Below are positions 1 through 6,133 of a stretch of DNA of 11,952 bases, one piece after another. Source of the DNA: Candidatus Acetothermia bacterium (GTDB lineage: Bacteria > Bipolaricaulota > Bipolaricaulia > Bipolaricaulales > Bipolaricaulaceae); the NCBI GenBank assembly GCA_003551325.1, contig PUMK01000136.1, positions 1 to 11,952 on the forward strand, given 5' to 3'. The notes beneath the pieces are model-generated. The model saw only the letters and a program-made list of their open reading frames with translations, did no database searches and was not told the origin of the DNA. The position numbers and the translations under genes were made by a program. Positions within the stretch are counted from its first letter, which is position 1, and every line of letters begins with the position of its first letter.

Positions 1-289
1 AAGGTTGCGTGACACCGAGATAGGCATCGACTGAAGCCACGCCCGCGTAAGCCTCAACATCGTTGATCCAGACGCGGACCATCTTGACCGGAGGGTCGGA
101 ATGGCCGAAGTTGAGCCATACTCCCGACGAGCACATGGCGCCAAAGGTGCCGGTGGTGACGACATCCACCTGTTCTGACGCCTTCTCGGGCCCCAGGTCA
201 GCGACGATCTTGGTCATCTCGTCGGCGGTGAACACGCGGGCACGGCCGTCTTCAATACGCTCGTTGATCTCGTCAATCGTCTTACGCAC
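1..289 (-). CDS. Homocysteine biosynthesis protein, DUF39/HcyBio family (N-terminal part)
   Basis: The first 96 residues are readable before the gene runs off the left edge. They include the family signature [12 protein letters not shown] followed by NFGHSDPP, and then [13 protein letters not shown], which I recognise as the N-terminus of the HcyBio (DUF39, PF01837) family. The conserved Cys of the AMCSSG segment is present. In methanogens this family works with a ferredoxin-like partner in a route that puts sulfide into aspartate semialdehyde to make homocysteine; in bacteria the role is inferred from that. It is expected to be cytoplasmic. The start is GTG at 289-287, chosen because GAGGAGG (300-294) lies four bases upstream and the family usually begins at about this point. 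The gene has its own promoter and a hairpin-containing leader. The downstream partner gene lies outside the window. Confidence 0.9.
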   Translation of the reverse strand, partial: MRKTIDEINERIEDGRARVFTADEMTKIVADLGPEKASEQVDVVTTGTFGAMCSSGVWLNFGHSDPPVKMVRVWINDVEAYAGVASVDAYLGVTQP

Positions 290-337
290 AATGCCTCCTC
301 TAGATGTGAAGGGTTATTCGAGCAATCAGCGTGTATA

Positions 338-376
338 CCCGGACACGGGGCCTAGATGGCTGGCCCCGTACCCGGG
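338..376 (-). promoter_or_regulatory. GC-rich hairpin in the HcyBio 5' leader
   Basis: Bases 338-352 pair with 362-376: 13 of 15 positions are Watson-Crick pairs, with two adjacent mismatches and a nine-base loop. No T-run follows on the minus strand, so it is not a typical intrinsic terminator. It lies between the predicted start site (near 425) and the GTG. A second short stem (375-380 with 405-410) abuts and slightly overlaps it, so the two could compete. It may be a cis-regulatory element of the homocysteine gene or a factor-dependent terminator for the LRR gene upstream. I recognise no known riboswitch class. Confidence 0.5.
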
Positions 377-431
377 CGAGGCATTGTCATGACGACCGGC
401 AACGCTCGCCTGTGTCTCATAGCGCAGCGTT

Positions 432-460
432 CTTATACGTCGTCTCCGGTAGGCTGTCAA
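432..460 (-). promoter_or_regulatory. Near-consensus sigma-70 type promoter for the HcyBio gene
   Basis: On the minus strand the -35 box is TTGACA (460-455, six of six matches) and the -10 box is TATAAG (437-432, five of six), separated by exactly 17 bases. Transcription would begin near 425, which leaves a leader of about 135 nt before the GTG at 289. It is the best-scoring promoter found by eye in the window. It lies downstream of the LRR gene, so the HcyBio gene need not depend on read-through from that gene. Confidence 0.75.
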
Positions 461-541
461 ACAGGCGTAGCTATGTGCCCAATACACCCTTGTTCGGGGC
501 GGACAATGCTGGCAGTGCTTCTTCGGTGAATGCTTCCGGGA

Positions 542-1243
542 CTAGTAATCCACGTCCACACCGCGATCCAGGAGTGACTGGATATCCTCCCGATCCTCCG
601 AACCGGGGTCGAGATCCAGGTTGTTGTCCCGTAAGTCGACGTAGTCGCCGTCGCCCAGACCACCGGCGTCGCTGTTTGCCACCAGAGGCGATACGTCATC
701 GATCACGTTACGCCTGAGGCGCAGCGCTTCGAGCTGCGTGAGATTCTGAAGAGGTTCGATGTCGCTAATCCGATCGTTGTAGCTCAGGGCCAACTCCTCC
801 AGACTCGTCAGTGTTGCAAGCGGCCCCACGTCCTCAATCTCGTTCCCCCAAAGGAGCAGAACCGTCAGATCGGTCAGTTCCTCCAAAGGCCCCAGCTCGC
901 TGAGCGCGTTGTAGCCCAGATTCAGCCTCTCGAGGTTCACGGCGAACTGTAGCCCTGTCAGATCCTCGATATCGCTGAACTCGGCCTCGAGCACGTTCAA
1001 GGAAGCCATGTCTTCCATGGTGATGTCCCCGATGGGCTTGTCCAAAGCGTCGCGGACTGCCTTCTCCAGATTCGGGTCCGGGAAGATGCCTACCGGGGGA
1101 TCCTCGTCCGGTACGAACGTACCGCATCCACCCAGGACCAGAAGAAGGCCTACGGCCCCCAAAGCCAAGCCCTTCCTCTTCAGCCGCGTCAGTCTTCCGA
1201 CCCAAAGGCCGCCGGCCACAGCATCCTGAGAGCGTCGCTTCAT
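542..1243 (-). CDS. Internalin-like leucine-rich-repeat lipoprotein
   Basis: This is a secreted, lipid-anchored LRR protein of about 233 residues. A hydrophobic stretch (LALGAVGLLLVLGG) ends in a lipobox with the acylated Cys at about residue 40. An acidic linker leads into a cap helix (PDPNLEKAVRDAL), and then come about four 22-residue LRRs with the pattern LxxLxxLxLxxNxIxD, SDL2-like as in internalins. The C-terminal segment with GDGDYVDLRDNNLD and RGVDVDY closes the domain, a common ending in bacterial LRR proteins. LRRs bind protein partners; the ligand is unknown. The start is uncertain. ATG at 1243 has a GGGGG ribosome site four bases away and gives the shortest N-region; ATG at 1294 (after GAAGGGGGT) and GTG at 1321 are in frame and would add 17 or 26 residues. 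Confidence 0.82.
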   Translation of the reverse strand: MKRRSQDAVAGGLWVGRLTRLKRKGLALGAVGLLLVLGGCGTFVPDEDPPVGIFPDPNLEKAVRDALDKPIGDITMEDMASLNVLEAEFSDIEDLTGLQFAVNLERLNLGYNALSELGPLEELTDLTVLLLWGNEIEDVGPLATLTSLEELALSYNDRISDIEPLQNLTQLEALRLRRNVIDDVSPLVANSDAGGLGDGDYVDLRDNNLDLDPGSEDREDIQSLLDRGVDVDY

Positions 1244-1439
1244 CCAACCCCCAGAAGGCACTGTTGCCTTCCTGCTTCGTCGCTCCACGGTCATACCCCC
1301 TTCGTTTACCTTGTCTCGCACGGAGGGAGGAAGACGGGATCCTTGCTGGGCGTGCCCACATCGCTCTGCACACTACAGAGGACAGAATGCGAAACCCACA
1401 GGTCCCCGCACTCCACCCTTAAGTACGACAGACATCACC

Positions 1440-1468
1440 ATGCTAGCACACAATCTCGATGTCAACAA
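1440..1468 (-). promoter_or_regulatory. Possible promoter for the LRR lipoprotein gene
   Basis: On the minus strand, TTGTTG (1468-1463) and TAGCAT (1445-1440, four of six matches) are 17 bases apart. A perfect TTGACA (1465-1460) overlaps the -35 region but lacks a good -10 at the right distance. It lies about 200 bases upstream of the chosen LRR start, in the gap after the barrel-like gene. The match is weak. Confidence 0.25.
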
Positions 1469-1495
1469 TGAACACCTCTCCCCCGTCAAGACCAG

Positions 1496-1515
1496 GCTGC
1501 GTTTCAGGGCGCAGC
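1496..1515 (-). terminator. Weak hairpin after the 154-aa secreted-protein gene
   Basis: Bases 1496-1501 (GCTGCG on the plus strand) pair with 1510-1515 across an eight-base loop, about 36 bases past the stop of the minus-strand gene ending at 1551. There is no T-run. Its position is the main argument for a terminator. Confidence 0.25.
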
Positions 1516-1550
1516 AAAGCCAACAGGGGTCGTCGAAGCGTCGCCCGCGT

Positions 1551-2015
1551 CTACAGTCTCCAGCCGACCGCCAAGCCCAAAATGGGAGCGGGGTCTGGGT
1601 CAGTGAAGATGAACGCGTATCCAGCCTCTACGGTCATGCGCACGTTGTCGGAGGCGCGCCACGCGTAACCGACGGTTGCCCCCAGGCGAAGCTGGTCGAG
1701 GAAGCTGTCTGCATGCTTACCGGATGTTGTCACCAGTGGCCCAGCGAACAGACGGCTTCTCAGTGATGGAAGGCCCTCCGGCGTGAACACGGCGAAATAC
1801 CAGCGCAGACCAACACCGAAGATTCCCGTATCCCGCCCTACTCCTGCCGCAGCCCAGAAGCTGTACCCTTGATCCAGCGCTTCCACATCCAAGCCAAGGC
1901 CGATGACCCCCGCGCCGGCTCCGGTTTTGATATCGAGCACTTGCCGCGTCTCAGCCAACCCTACGGCAAAAGCCATCAGAAGAAGTACGATCGCGAACAA
2001 CAGTACCCTGCGCAT
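1551..2015 (-). CDS. Small exported protein, probably an outer-membrane beta-barrel
   Basis: The 154-residue product has a clear Sec signal peptide (MRRVLLFAIVLLLMAFAVGLA, with cleavage likely after the last Ala). The mature part is rich in Gly and aromatic residues, in short alternating segments such as GYSFWAAAGVG, FGVGLRWYF, LRLGATVGYAW and VRMTVEAGYAF. It ends in ILGLAVGWRL, which resembles the last strand of a small barrel although the final residue is Leu rather than Phe. Eight strands would fit the length. I recognise no named family. ATG at 2015 was chosen because GGAGG (2028-2024) lies eight bases upstream; GTG codons further up would sit on or before that ribosome site. It is divergent from the PhzF-family gene. 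No convincing promoter was found in the gap. Confidence 0.72.
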   Translation of the reverse strand: MRRVLLFAIVLLLMAFAVGLAETRQVLDIKTGAGAGVIGLGLDVEALDQGYSFWAAAGVGRDTGIFGVGLRWYFAVFTPEGLPSLRSRLFAGPLVTTSGKHADSFLDQLRLGATVGYAWRASDNVRMTVEAGYAFIFTDPDPAPILGLAVGWRL

Positions 2016-2259
2016 GCGAAGCACCTCCACGGTGACGTTAGCACAATCGCGTTCCCTAGACCACTGTCACCTCCTGATGTGTCCGCCTTGCATACGGACT
2101 GTACACTGCTCCTACGCTTTGGAAATCGTCGATCTGCGCGAGGCGGCACGACTCCTTGTGAATCGCTTCCACCAGATCCTGCGTGGTTGGCACACGCTGG
2201 ATGAGGGGTTGGTCGTGCGGCTCGACGAGCCGCCGCAGGTAGTGAGAAGGAGGCAACCC

Positions 2260-3183
2260 GTGAAGGAATACCGTTTCATCCAGGTGGACGTGTTCACCGA
2301 TCGGCCATTCGGGGGAAACCCTCTGGCCGTGTTCCCGGAAGCCGAGGGGCTGACCACCGAGGAGATGCAGTGTCTGGCCCAGGAGATGAACCTATCGGAA
2401 ACCACGTTCGTACTGCCAAGTCAGGCGCCGGGCGCTTCGTTCAAGGTGCGTATCTTCACCCCGGCTAAGGAACTCCCCTTCGCCGGTCATCCGGTGGTGG
2501 GCACCCACTGGGTGCTCGCCCATCTGGGTCGTGTAGCGTTGCACGAGCCTGTGACCCAGATGCGATTGGAACTAGGGGTGGGGGTGCTCCCTGCCAACCT
2601 GTACGTCAGCAATGGCCGCGTGGAGCGGGTGGTGATGACCCAAACCCGCCCAGTCTTTGGCGCTATTCTTGACGATACGACGGAGCTGACTGCAGGACTG
2701 GGCTTGCCCCCCGAAGCCATCGCTGAAGCGGCGCTGCCGATACAGGTGGTCTCCACGGGGCTGCCGCAGATGATGGTGCCTGTCCGTTCTCTCTCTGCGT
2801 TGCGGGCCCTGGACGCCAAGCAACTCAACGTGGCTGCCCTCAATCGGGTCTGCCGCGCCCTTGGTGCCGAGTGCACTACGGTCTTCACCCTTGAGACGGA
2901 GCGGCCTGAGGTCACGGTCCACGTCCGTGTGTTCGCCCCTATGGTCGGGGTCCCCGAGGACCCGGCCACCGGCAGCGCCAACGGCGCCCTCGGCGCCTAT
3001 CTGCTCCATCACCAGGCTGTGCCCATCACGGAGCCGACCACCCGCATCCTCAGCGAGCAAGGGACTGAGCTAAGCCGGCCCAGCACCCTGCACGTTGAGG
3101 TGGACAGCGTCGATGGCGACATCAGGGTTGTACGCGTGGGCGGGCGGGTGGTGCCTGTAGCCGAGGGCGTGGTACGGTTCTAG
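2260..3183 (+). CDS. PhzF family isomerase/epimerase
   Basis: The 307-residue protein is full length for the PhzF/diaminopimelate-epimerase fold, which has two pseudo-symmetric alpha/beta domains. Visible family motifs are DVFTDRPFGGNPLAVF near the N-terminus; NLSETTFV with Glu47, equivalent to the catalytic Glu45 of PhzF; FAGHPVVGT with Gly76-His77; and GVPEDPATGSANGALG with Asp234. PhzF itself isomerises trans-2,3-dihydro-3-hydroxyanthranilate in phenazine synthesis. No other phenazine gene is present here, so this is one of the many family members whose substrate is unknown. It is expected to be cytoplasmic. The start is GTG at 2260, with AAGGAGG (2247-2253) six bases upstream and homology beginning at once. 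The open frame extends upstream to 1903 but that part does not look like protein. Confidence 0.92.
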   Translation: MKEYRFIQVDVFTDRPFGGNPLAVFPEAEGLTTEEMQCLAQEMNLSETTFVLPSQAPGASFKVRIFTPAKELPFAGHPVVGTHWVLAHLGRVALHEPVTQMRLELGVGVLPANLYVSNGRVERVVMTQTRPVFGAILDDTTELTAGLGLPPEAIAEAALPIQVVSTGLPQMMVPVRSLSALRALDAKQLNVAALNRVCRALGAECTTVFTLETERPEVTVHVRVFAPMVGVPEDPATGSANGALGAYLLHHQAVPITEPTTRILSEQGTELSRPSTLHVEVDSVDGDIRVVRVGGRVVPVAEGVVRF

Positions 3184-3504
3184 GGGTGCTTTGATCCATT
3201 GGCTCCACCAGAATGTTCAGAGCTAGGCTCATCAGGACGGGCATGGTATGGTGGGCGTGGAGGTGGGCATCGCTCTCCTGGATAGCTCACGTCCAACGAT
3301 TACCCGTTCCACGATTGGGGGCAATGTGTGAGAGAGCATCTGGATGCATGCCTCTGCCCAGGCGACCTCCTCGCTTTGCCCTACCCTGCAGTGTCATCCA
3401 GCACGGTTGACCCATCCATGGAGGGTCCCGGCTGGAGGCGATGAGCGCGGCATGGTAGCCTTGGATGCGGCCGGTCAGCCGGAAAAATAAGGAGGACGTA
3501 CGGT
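3184..3504 (+). other. Intergenic region without a recognised gene
   Basis: About 320 bases separate the PhzF-family stop from the YbjN-domain gene. I see no convincing open frame, no clear -35/-10 pair and no strong terminator hairpin. The last bases hold the ribosome site of the next gene, AAGGAGG at 3489-3495. A promoter for that gene presumably lies here. Confidence 0.5.
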
Positions 3505-4017
3505 ATGCGGAAACCATGCATGGCTTGGGTTGTTCTTCTGGTCTGTGGCTTGTTGTGGACGGGCGGGTTGGCGACCGCTTGGGGAGGAAGCGCTGGCGAA
3601 GACGTGATCTACAGCCTCTCGATAGCGCAGGTTGACGAACTCCTTGCTGAGCGCGAGAACAGCGAAAGGATCGTGGAATACGTAAGGCTTATGCCGGGTG
3701 TCTGGTACTACACCACGTCCTTGGGACAACAGGTGCTGCTGGAGGGTTTTCTTGAGGACGGACTGGTTGTCGACTTCATGACCTTCTACTACGTCGAGTT
3801 CCCGGCCAATGCTACCTATGGCAAACTAGAGCACATCAACGAATGGAATCGTGAAGCTCGGTTCAGCAGAGCCTATGTTGACCAGGATGGTGATGCGGTG
3901 TTGGAGTTCGATCTTGACCTAGAGGGGGGTGTCACGCTAGGAGCTGTACACGCTTTCTTGAACCTCTTCGACGGCATTGCTTTCGGGTTCGAGATGCACA
4001 TTACCCGAGGTGAGTGA
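3505..4017 (+). CDS. Exported YbjN-domain protein
   Basis: The 170-residue product begins with a signal-like segment (MRK, then a hydrophobic stretch to about residue 22, with small residues to about 30). From about residue 35 it matches the YbjN domain (PF10722): residues 88-166 contain VVDFMTFYYVEFP, INEWNREARFSRAY and then VDQDGDAVLEFDLDLEGGVT, which are family landmarks. In enterobacteria YbjN is linked to stress and motility regulation, but its molecular activity is unknown; the fold is similar to that of type III secretion chaperones. An exported copy suggests a periplasmic or surface role here. Start: AAGGAGG lies nine bases before ATG 3505. The Cys in the signal region lacks a proper lipobox. 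It lies 200 bases before the next exported protein. Confidence 0.82.
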   Translation: MRKPCMAWVVLLVCGLLWTGGLATAWGGSAGEDVIYSLSIAQVDELLAERENSERIVEYVRLMPGVWYYTTSLGQQVLLEGFLEDGLVVDFMTFYYVEFPANATYGKLEHINEWNREARFSRAYVDQDGDAVLEFDLDLEGGVTLGAVHAFLNLFDGIAFGFEMHITRGE

Positions 4018-4044
4018 TGGGTAACGGATCATAGGCTTCCAGGG

Positions 4045-4066
4045 GGCGGATGCCGGCCGCTCCGCC
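4045..4066 (+). terminator. Hairpin downstream of the YbjN-domain gene
   Basis: GGCGGA (4045-4050) pairs with TCCGCC (4061-4066) across a ten-base GC-rich loop, starting 28 bases after the stop codon. No T-run follows, so it is a weak intrinsic terminator at best. Confidence 0.35.
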
Positions 4067-4216
4067 GCTCAGTCCCGTACATCACGGTCGTCGCAACACA
4101 ATTGCCATGGGTGCCAGTGTGACACGCTCATCGTCTGCTGAAACGAGGACCTCTGTCCACAAGCTTCTCTCTGTACTGCGCCATGCTTACGTAACATCAC
4201 TTCTATTGGAGGCCTC

Positions 4217-5164
4217 ATGATACGCAACGGCGTTGTTGGTCTTCTCGCGGTCTTTCTTGCGGCGTTCACCGTCCTGGGCAGTGCTGTGGAGATGCGCGGC
4301 GCGATCGGCGCATCCATCGAGCTCCTACCGACGCTGGCCGGCAGCTCTCTGTTGAACATCACCGCTTCGGGTGAAGCGTGGACGTTCTCCAGTGACACCT
4401 CGATCAGCTTCTTCCCTGCATTCGGGGTCCAGGAGACGCTGTCCTTTGTGTACACAACTGGTCCCGCCGAACTCACCGCCCAAGCCTCCATGGCGCTCAG
4501 CCCATGGGCGTTCAACTCGGGCAAGCTCATGGCGACGCTCGATCTGTTCAAAGCGGAGCTTCGTGATGATGCCCCGCAGGTGTCGCTTGACGCGAGCTTC
4601 TCGGGGGGCGTAGATCTCAACGAGGATCTGAGCCCATTCGCACAGTTCACGGCCAGGGCCTTGATGGACGTTGCGGAACACTCCCTGAGGTTCACGACAA
4701 CGCTCTCCCTTCTTCCTCTCGGTGTTGCTTCGCAGCTCGTGGCGAACCTGTCTCTCGGTAACATCAGCCTCATCAGTACAACCTCGCTGTCCTTCGCCCC
4801 GTTTGGCATCACGTCGACGCTGCTTGGTCGCATCTCCTTCGAAGATGGGGCGCTTGACGATGCCCAGGATGGTGCTGTTACAGTTTCTGCCTATGCAGAA
4901 CTGCTCCAGAGCATCGTCCCGTTGTCCTTCTCCTACGCGCGCGTCAGCGGGACGGTCACGGCTGAACCATACTCTCTGGAGGGGTCGGTCACTTACTATG
5001 GCGAAGCGGCATTCCATGTGGGGGTGGTGGCAGCCGCTCAACTGGAGCACCTCAAGCTGGAAGCCTGGGCCTCGTACAGTTCAACGGCTGAAACAAGCGT
5101 GGGTGTGGGAGTGGGCGCAACCCTGGCTGTGGGTCCCATCGCGCTTTCGGGGGCAGAGGACTAG
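4217..5164 (+). CDS. Exported beta-rich repeat protein, possible outer-membrane barrel
   Basis: The 315-residue product has a Sec signal peptide, with cleavage likely after GSA at residue 23. The mature protein is almost entirely alternating Ser/Thr/hydrophobic segments. A short motif recurs: SISFFPAFG, SMALSPWAF, TLSLLPLGV and SLSFAPFGI, each followed by a strand such as ASQLVANLSLG or TSTLLGRISFE. That gives a series of beta-hairpins with a Pro-aromatic/Leu-Gly turn. No named family was recognised. A barrel or a beta-stranded surface protein is likely from the composition, but the C-terminus (ALSGAED) is not a classical Phe-ending barrel signal. Start: TGGAGG (4207-4212) lies four bases before ATG 4217. 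It may be co-expressed with the YbjN gene, although a hairpin lies between them. Confidence 0.68.
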   Translation: MIRNGVVGLLAVFLAAFTVLGSAVEMRGAIGASIELLPTLAGSSLLNITASGEAWTFSSDTSISFFPAFGVQETLSFVYTTGPAELTAQASMALSPWAFNSGKLMATLDLFKAELRDDAPQVSLDASFSGGVDLNEDLSPFAQFTARALMDVAEHSLRFTTTLSLLPLGVASQLVANLSLGNISLISTTSLSFAPFGITSTLLGRISFEDGALDDAQDGAVTVSAYAELLQSIVPLSFSYARVSGTVTAEPYSLEGSVTYYGEAAFHVGVVAAAQLEHLKLEAWASYSSTAETSVGVGVGATLAVGPIALSGAED

Positions 5165-5259
5165 GTATTCCTGCTTGCCACCCGGTCAGCAGTGCCCCGG
5201 GCGACCGACCGTTGGAGCGTGAGCTCAGGAGAATGAACCCGTAGCAGCGATGCGGATGG

Positions 5260-5300
5260 TGCTCATCAGGATGCCGATGAGCAGGCTGTCATCCGACAGC
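5260..5300 (+). terminator. Two adjacent perfect hairpins after the 315-aa gene
   Basis: TGCTCATC (5260-5267) pairs with GATGAGCA (5276-5283) over an eight-base loop. Directly after it, GCTGTC (5285-5290) pairs with GACAGC (5295-5300) over ATCC. The pair begins about 95 bases after the stop at 5164. Without a T-run it could be a factor-dependent 3' end, or a structured element of unknown role. Confidence 0.35.
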
Positions 5301-5808
5301 TGTACCGAACAGGCAGGCTGTTGCAAGGGGTTTCCCGCGGACGCGGCATGGGTCACCAGTGGATGGGCTGTACTGAGCGATCCTGGAGGCGGCAGCCCCC
5401 CCTGGTCGTAACGTTCACCGTGGCCGAGGCTATCACCCCGGCAACTGGGCCGAAGAACGGAAGCTGTGAATCGGACTACGTGGATGACGCCACGCTTTCG
5501 GGCCCATCCAGCAGCCGACCGCTCGATCAAGAAGTGGTCCCTCGACTCTCCTGGGACCGACATCACCACCCAGCTCGGGGTGCTCGAGCCGAAGGCCCAA
5601 CGCTCATTGGCAGCATCGGGACCAAGACACAGCCCTCGTAGGCCTCACTCGACAACTCTCGAACTCACCTCTGAGAAGGCTGAGGCCGCAGCCCAGAGCT
5701 AACAGAGCATCCAGGCGATAATCTAGAGTGGGCAGGCCTCTCGCCCCACAGTCTGTGCTGCGAAGATTCTCCACCTGTACGAAGAACCGCCATGAACTGA
5801 GGCGGCTC

Positions 5809-5838
5809 TTGACAGCCTGCCAGCGGCGGGAGTATCGT
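5809..5838 (+). promoter_or_regulatory. Promoter for the giant Ala-X protein gene
   Basis: TTGACA (5809-5814) is a perfect -35 box. After 18 bases comes TATCGT (5833-5838), four of six matches to the -10 consensus. Transcription would begin near 5845, giving a leader of about 290 nt. No other good promoter was seen between 5165 and 6134. Confidence 0.5.
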
Positions 5839-6133
5839 GCGCAGCGAGCCTTACGAACGGAAGCAGGAGGTGGGACGGGCATCGCCCGAGGCGAGCGGCT
5901 CCGCCCGAACCGTCCACCGGATTCGGCACCGGTGAGTCAGTTTTCGGAGCTGTGGATTGCACGAACAAGGACGAACGCTGCCTCGGTCGGCTCACTGCAA
6001 CCCTCTCAGCGCTTCCGCCTACTCCGGCGTCGTTCACCCTGTTCGGCTCCCGGCGCGTTCGTAGGCCGACCTGTGGGTCCCGAGCAGTTCACCTGGGACA
6101 TGGTCGGAACGTACGTCCCTAGGAGGGTGAACC

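Larger units (their letters stand above)
5165..6133. other. Long region with no recognised gene, upstream of the giant protein gene
   Basis: These 970 bases are the longest gene-poor stretch in the window. Open frames on both strands (for example 5225-5569 minus and 5728-6306 plus) give Arg/Pro/Ser-rich translations with no family resemblance, and they lack good ribosome sites. The region holds two adjacent hairpins (5260-5300), a strong promoter (5809-5838) and the leader of the giant gene. That leader contains small hairpins and an ACGTACGT palindrome (6109-6116) just before the ribosome site. I saw no transposase remnant, tRNA or repeat array. Confidence 0.5.

Noticed and set aside
331..717. 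Plus-strand frame over the HcyBio leader and the LRR 3' end
   Set aside because: Arg/Pro-rich translation with no ribosome site; it is antisense to the LRR gene and overlaps the promoter and hairpin of the HcyBio gene.
1110..1125. Perfect inverted repeat CGGTACG-AA-CGTACCG
   Set aside because: It lies inside the LRR lipoprotein coding sequence, just after the lipobox region, with no sign of a regulatory role.
1903..2259. N-terminal extension of the PhzF-family frame
   Set aside because: Family homology begins at the GTG at 2260 behind AAGGAGG. The extension overlaps the divergent secreted-protein gene and does not resemble protein.
4069..4833. A 254-residue minus-strand frame
   Set aside because: It is antisense to the 315-aa exported protein, which has a signal peptide and ribosome site; the antisense translation shows no family features.
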